From contig DAOWHE010000101.1 in the NCBI GenBank assembly GCA_030641585.1, positions 1 through 6,953 on the forward strand: DNA of 6,953 nucleotides. Reading direction: 5' to 3'. Positions 4,945 to 6,953 of the stretch are shown piece by piece (within the stretch, counting starts at the first letter, position 1; every line of letters starts with the position of its first letter). Source of the DNA: Dehalococcoidales bacterium. Its GTDB lineage: Bacteria; Chloroflexota; Dehalococcoidia; Dehalococcoidales; ARS1013. Position numbers and translations under genes: made by a program. The notes beneath the pieces are model-generated. The model saw nothing but the letters and a program-made list of their open reading frames with translations, ran no database searches and was not told where the DNA came from.

Positions 4945-5469
4945 ATGTCTAGGGAAAAGAAGGCGGAGATTGTCTGCCAACTGGAGGAGGCTGTTACTAA
5001 CTGTAATGTGGGTGTTTTAACTGACTATCGTGGACTATCGGCTTCTGAACTAACTGACTTGCGTCGTAAACTGAGGGAGTCAGGTGTTGAGTATCGGGTA
5101 GTCAAAAATACCCTGGCTCGTTTTGCCGCAGAAAGGGCGGGCAAAGCTTATCTAACCGGCTCTTTTGAGGGCCCGGTAGCTATCGCTTTTGGTTATAGCG
5201 ACATAACCGAGCCGGCCAGAATCCTACTTGACTATATCCGGAGCTCAAAATCAACTCTGAGTATCAAAGGTGGCTTTCTAGGTGATAGGCTACTTACTCC
5301 GGATGATGTAACCACCCTTTCTAAACTGCCCCAAAGAGAGGTACTGCTGTCTCAGGTCCTGGCCGGGATGCAAAGTCCTATCGCCTCTTTACTGAGTTGC
5401 CTCAACAGCCCGTTAAGGGGTTTTATGACAATAGTACAAGCGAGAATTAAACAATTGGAGGAGGAGTAA
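4945..5469 (+). CDS. rplJ: 50S ribosomal protein L10
   Basis: L10 anchors L7/L12 dimers to the ribosome and forms the base of the stalk; free L10-L12 complex is the autogenous repressor of this operon. The product has 174 residues, normal length. The N-terminal rRNA-binding domain shows DYRGLSASELTDLR (27-40) and YRVVKNTLARFA (50-61), with SFEGPVAIAF behind. The C-terminal helix, about 152-174 (LNSPLRGFMTIVQARIKQLE), is the platform for L7/L12 dimers. Upstream GGGAGGTGAT (4930-4939) is close to the full anti-SD complement, with 9 nt between GGAGG and the ATG. This is the strongest ribosome-binding site in the window and fits high-level expression. Confidence 0.98.
   Translation: MSREKKAEIVCQLEEAVTNCNVGVLTDYRGLSASELTDLRRKLRESGVEYRVVKNTLARFAAERAGKAYLTGSFEGPVAIAFGYSDITEPARILLDYIRSSKSTLSIKGGFLGDRLLTPDDVTTLSKLPQREVLLSQVLAGMQSPIASLLSCLNSPLRGFMTIVQARIKQLEEE
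5457..5466 (+). promoter_or_regulatory. Shine-Dalgarno site for full-length rplL
   Basis: GGAGGAGGAG lies in the end of rplJ, immediately before its stop, 4-6 nt ahead of the ATG at 5471. It is strong support for the long start of L7/L12, because this site would be pointless if translation began only at 5630. Confidence 0.8.
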
Positions 5470-5470
5470 A

Positions 5471-5989
5471 ATGTCAGAGAAAAAAGAAGAAGAGACCACC
5501 AAGGAAACTGGTGAAGTGACCACCAAGGGGAAGCGACAGTCGCCAGCAAAGACGGCGGTGGCAAAACCTGAGGCGGCTCAAGAAGCCAAGGCAAAGGGTG
5601 GCAAGAAGGCGGCGGGTACTGAGGAGATAATGGCCACTCTCAAAAACATGACTGTGCTTGAGCTGTCTGAGTTGGTAAAGGCGCTAGAAGCTGAGTTTGG
5701 TATCAGCGCTGCTGCCCCAGTAGTAGCAGTTGGGGCGGCACCAGCTGAAGCAGCAGCTCCGGCGGCTGAAGAGGAGAAGACAGAGTTTGACGTGGTTCTA
5801 AAAGAGATAGGCGCTAATAAGATTAATGTCATTAGAGCAGTGCGTGAGTTGACCACCCTGGGCTTAAAGGAGTCCAAGGATTTAGTAGAGGCGGCTCCCA
5901 AGGCGGTAAAGGAAGCAGTTAGTAAAGATGAGGCAACGGCGGCTAAAGCCAGACTGGAAACGGCCGGAGCTACCGCGGAGATTACGTAA
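5471..5989 (+). CDS. rplL: 50S ribosomal protein L7/L12 with N-terminal extension
   Basis: L7/L12 is the multi-copy stalk protein that recruits and stimulates the translational GTPases. The usual length is about 120-130 residues; this one has 172. The canonical protein begins near residue 50: dimerisation domain about 50-80 (KNMTVLELSELVKALEAEFG), Ala/Pro-rich hinge about 81-102, and C-terminal factor-binding domain about 103-172 with NKINVIRAVREL, LGLKESKDLVEAAP and the end LETAGATAEIT. The first ~49 residues are extra: an acidic stretch (E-rich, 1-15) and then a Lys/Ala-rich one (18-48), low in complexity and probably disordered. The long start has an excellent SD and lies 1 nt after the rplJ stop. 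An internal ATG at 5630 (residue 54), preceded by GAGGAG with only 3 nt spacing, could give a shorter form, though it would lack part of helix 1. No clear terminator follows. Confidence 0.93.
   Translation: MSEKKEEETTKETGEVTTKGKRQSPAKTAVAKPEAAQEAKAKGGKKAAGTEEIMATLKNMTVLELSELVKALEAEFGISAAAPVVAVGAAPAEAAAPAAEEEKTEFDVVLKEIGANKINVIRAVRELTTLGLKESKDLVEAAPKAVKEAVSKDEATAAKARLETAGATAEIT
5621..5632 (+). promoter_or_regulatory. Possible internal start within rplL
   Basis: GAGGAG (5621-5626) is followed 3 nt later by an in-frame ATG (5630-5632). The spacing is shorter than usual. If used, it would make a 119-residue L7/L12 without the extension. The codons GAGGAG also simply encode Glu-Glu, so the match may be chance. 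Confidence 0.25.
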
Positions 5990-6002
5990 AGGCTCGGTCT
6001 AC

Positions 6003-6031
6003 TTGAAGGAAGCGCCAAAAAGCTATATAGT
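6003..6031 (+). promoter_or_regulatory. Candidate promoter for the small membrane protein
   Basis: TTGAAG (6003-6008, 4 of 6) and TATAGT (6026-6031, 5 of 6) are 17 nt apart, in the 80-nt gap after rplL. This would give a leader of about 32 nt before the ATG at 6070. It is possible, but readthrough from rplL cannot be excluded. Confidence 0.35.
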
Positions 6032-6069
6032 TATCGACGGAGAGCACGCCGTTAGGGAGAATATTAGCT

Positions 6070-6327
6070 ATGCCGCAGACGGACTCGGTGGTACTAATGG
6101 TGATGGGGGGGCTGTTTATTCTTCTTGGGCTGGGGGCGGTTTTTTGGGACCGCAGTGAGCAGAAAAGCTATTATAATGCTATCTCTAGCCGGACTGATGT
6201 ACGGGAGTATATGGAGCATTCCCCCGAGCGCCCTGGGCTGGGGGCGCTCAGGATAGGTGGCTGGATAGCCATTACTGTCGGTCTGGTTTTACTTATTATG
6301 GGCGGTGCCTTCTGGCTCTGGGGCTGA
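6070..6327 (+). CDS. Small two-span membrane protein, unknown function
   Basis: I do not recognise this 85-residue protein. It has two strongly hydrophobic helices, about 7-26 (VVLMVMGGLFILLGLGAVFW) and 62-84, with glycines along both. They are joined by a polar loop, 27-61, with charged and tyrosine residues (DRSEQKSYYNAISSRTDVREYMEH) and a turn SPERPGLG. Both ends would lie on the same side of the membrane. GGGAG (6055-6059) lies 10 nt before the ATG. Codon use and the good hydrophobic pattern support a real gene. It sits downstream of rplL, where many bacteria have rpoB, and runs toward the DUF502 gene with only 14 nt between their stops. Confidence 0.7.
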   Translation: MPQTDSVVLMVMGGLFILLGLGAVFWDRSEQKSYYNAISSRTDVREYMEHSPERPGLGALRIGGWIAITVGLVLLIMGGAFWLWG

Positions 6328-6341
6328 GGGAGAGATAGCAA

Positions 6342-6953
6342 CTACGGTTTGGGGGCTTTACTCTTTGGTGTCCCCTCAATATCTATCTCGGAGGGTGATA
6401 CCATCCCGCTGGAGATAACCATTTTCATCGCCTCATCAACCGGTATATCGGTGCGGATAAGCTTGTCTTCAGTGACTATTTCAAGGTAGCCCGAAGTGGG
6501 CAAGGGTGCCGTGGGCACATATATGGTGAACAGTTTTTTGCCCGATTTGTCGGCTATTTCATTGGTGATAAAGGCTATCGTCTGCATACCCTCCCTGGGA
6601 AATTCTACGAGTACCACCTCTCTGAAAGCAGCCTTATTTAACCCGATCCCGGAGAGTCCTTCAATGACCTGTTTAGCCCCGGTATAGATCTGCCGAAACA
6701 ACGGTACCCTGGTTAGTAACGACTCGGCGAAGCGGATTAGTCTGCCGCCAATGATATTCTCGGCGACAATGCCGATGAGATATATCAAGACTATGGCAAC
6801 ACCAAAGCCCAGTCCTGTAATTTCCCTGTTGAATATGCCCTCGATCATTGGCTGCAGAATGTTGTCCATGCTGGTAAAGAGCCAGGCCAAAACGGCTACA
6901 GCGGCACCGAGGGGCACGACAACTAAAATACCAGCCAGAAAGTGTCTCTTTAG
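6342..6953 (-). CDS. DUF502 family membrane protein, 5' end cut by window edge
   Basis: The minus-strand frame is open from the right edge to the stop at 6342-6344, giving 203 visible residues. A GTG at 6917 is not a credible start: the frame continues upstream with RHFLAGILVVVPLGAAVAVL, the usual first helix of DUF502 proteins. The true start lies a few codons beyond 6953. After the first helix comes a second hydrophobic segment with TGLGFGVAIVLIYLIGIVAEN. Next are ESLLTRVPLFRQIYTGAKQV, FREVVLVEFPREGMQTIAFI and IYVPTAPLPTSGYLEIV, the family's hallmark motifs, then ISSGM and a lysine/proline-rich tail. The function of DUF502 is not established; members are inner-membrane proteins. It is convergent with the small membrane protein. 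Confidence 0.88.
   Translation of the reverse strand, partial: LKRHFLAGILVVVPLGAAVAVLAWLFTSMDNILQPMIEGIFNREITGLGFGVAIVLIYLIGIVAENIIGGRLIRFAESLLTRVPLFRQIYTGAKQVIEGLSGIGLNKAAFREVVLVEFPREGMQTIAFITNEIADKSGKKLFTIYVPTAPLPTSGYLEIVTEDKLIRTDIPVDEAMKMVISSGMVSPSEIDIEGTPKSKAPKP

Noticed and set aside
5928..6158. A 76-codon plus-strand frame spanning the rplL end and the start of the small membrane protein
   Set aside because: It is out of frame with both genes, arginine-rich and low in plausible protein features.
6345..6405. A bidirectional terminator between the small membrane protein and DUF502
   Set aside because: Only GGGG/CCCC with a long loop can be drawn, with no proper T tract on either strand.
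1..6953. A hidden defence, toxin-antitoxin, CRISPR or mobile system
   Set aside because: No repeats with spacers, transposase, integrase, or toxin-like gene pair is visible; nearly all sequence is explained by housekeeping genes and three membrane proteins.

Overview
The window is a bacterial translation and transcription gene cluster with the order tRNA-Thr(UGU), a degenerate tRNA, tRNA-Tyr(GUA), tRNA-Thr(GGU), tuf, rpmG, secE, nusG, rplK, rplA, an L10-type leader, rplJ, rplL. Less conserved membrane-protein genes flank it. Protein sequences, a short single-span SecE, and bacterial-type -35/-10 boxes and Shine-Dalgarno sites all mark it as bacterial chromosome. The overall look (a CxC-x4-CxxC motif in EF-Tu, DUF4389 and DUF502 neighbours, an Alu-free core operon not followed by rpoB) fits Chloroflexota, perhaps class Dehalococcoidia. 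That placement is my inference from memory and is not proven here.

Layout. 1-60 is AT-rich and holds nothing I can name. 61-681 (minus) encodes a tandemly duplicated DUF4389 membrane protein. 682-835 is a divergent intergenic region with a good promoter for the tRNAs and a plausible one for the DUF4389 gene. 836-1313 holds three intact tRNA genes and a tRNA remnant lacking the anticodon arm, with two candidate promoters just before the second tRNA-Thr. 1335-4745 is a tight block of tuf, rpmG, secE, nusG, rplK and rplA. 4746-4944 is an untranslated leader with an L10-leader-like domain, a rho-independent terminator, a mutually exclusive antiterminator and one more hairpin. 4945-5989 holds rplJ and rplL, and rplL carries an unusual N-terminal extension of about 50 residues. 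6070-6327 is a small two-span membrane protein of unknown function. 6342 to the right edge (minus) is a DUF502 membrane protein whose 5' end lies outside the window.

How the parts work together. tRNA-Thr(GGU) and tuf appear to share a transcript: the promoters lie before the tRNA, and the tuf Shine-Dalgarno site begins a few bases after it. EF-Tu delivers aminoacyl-tRNA, and L11, L1, L10 and L7/L12 build the two ribosomal stalks on which translation factors act. NusG couples transcription to translation, and SecE is a subunit of the membrane translocon. The leader before rplJ is expected to let free L10-L12 complex turn down its own synthesis by attenuation.

The window is mainly a conserved housekeeping locus. 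I see no mobile element, CRISPR array or defence system. The points most worth a second look are the extended L7/L12, the well-formed attenuator, the decayed tRNA and the four-cysteine motif in EF-Tu.
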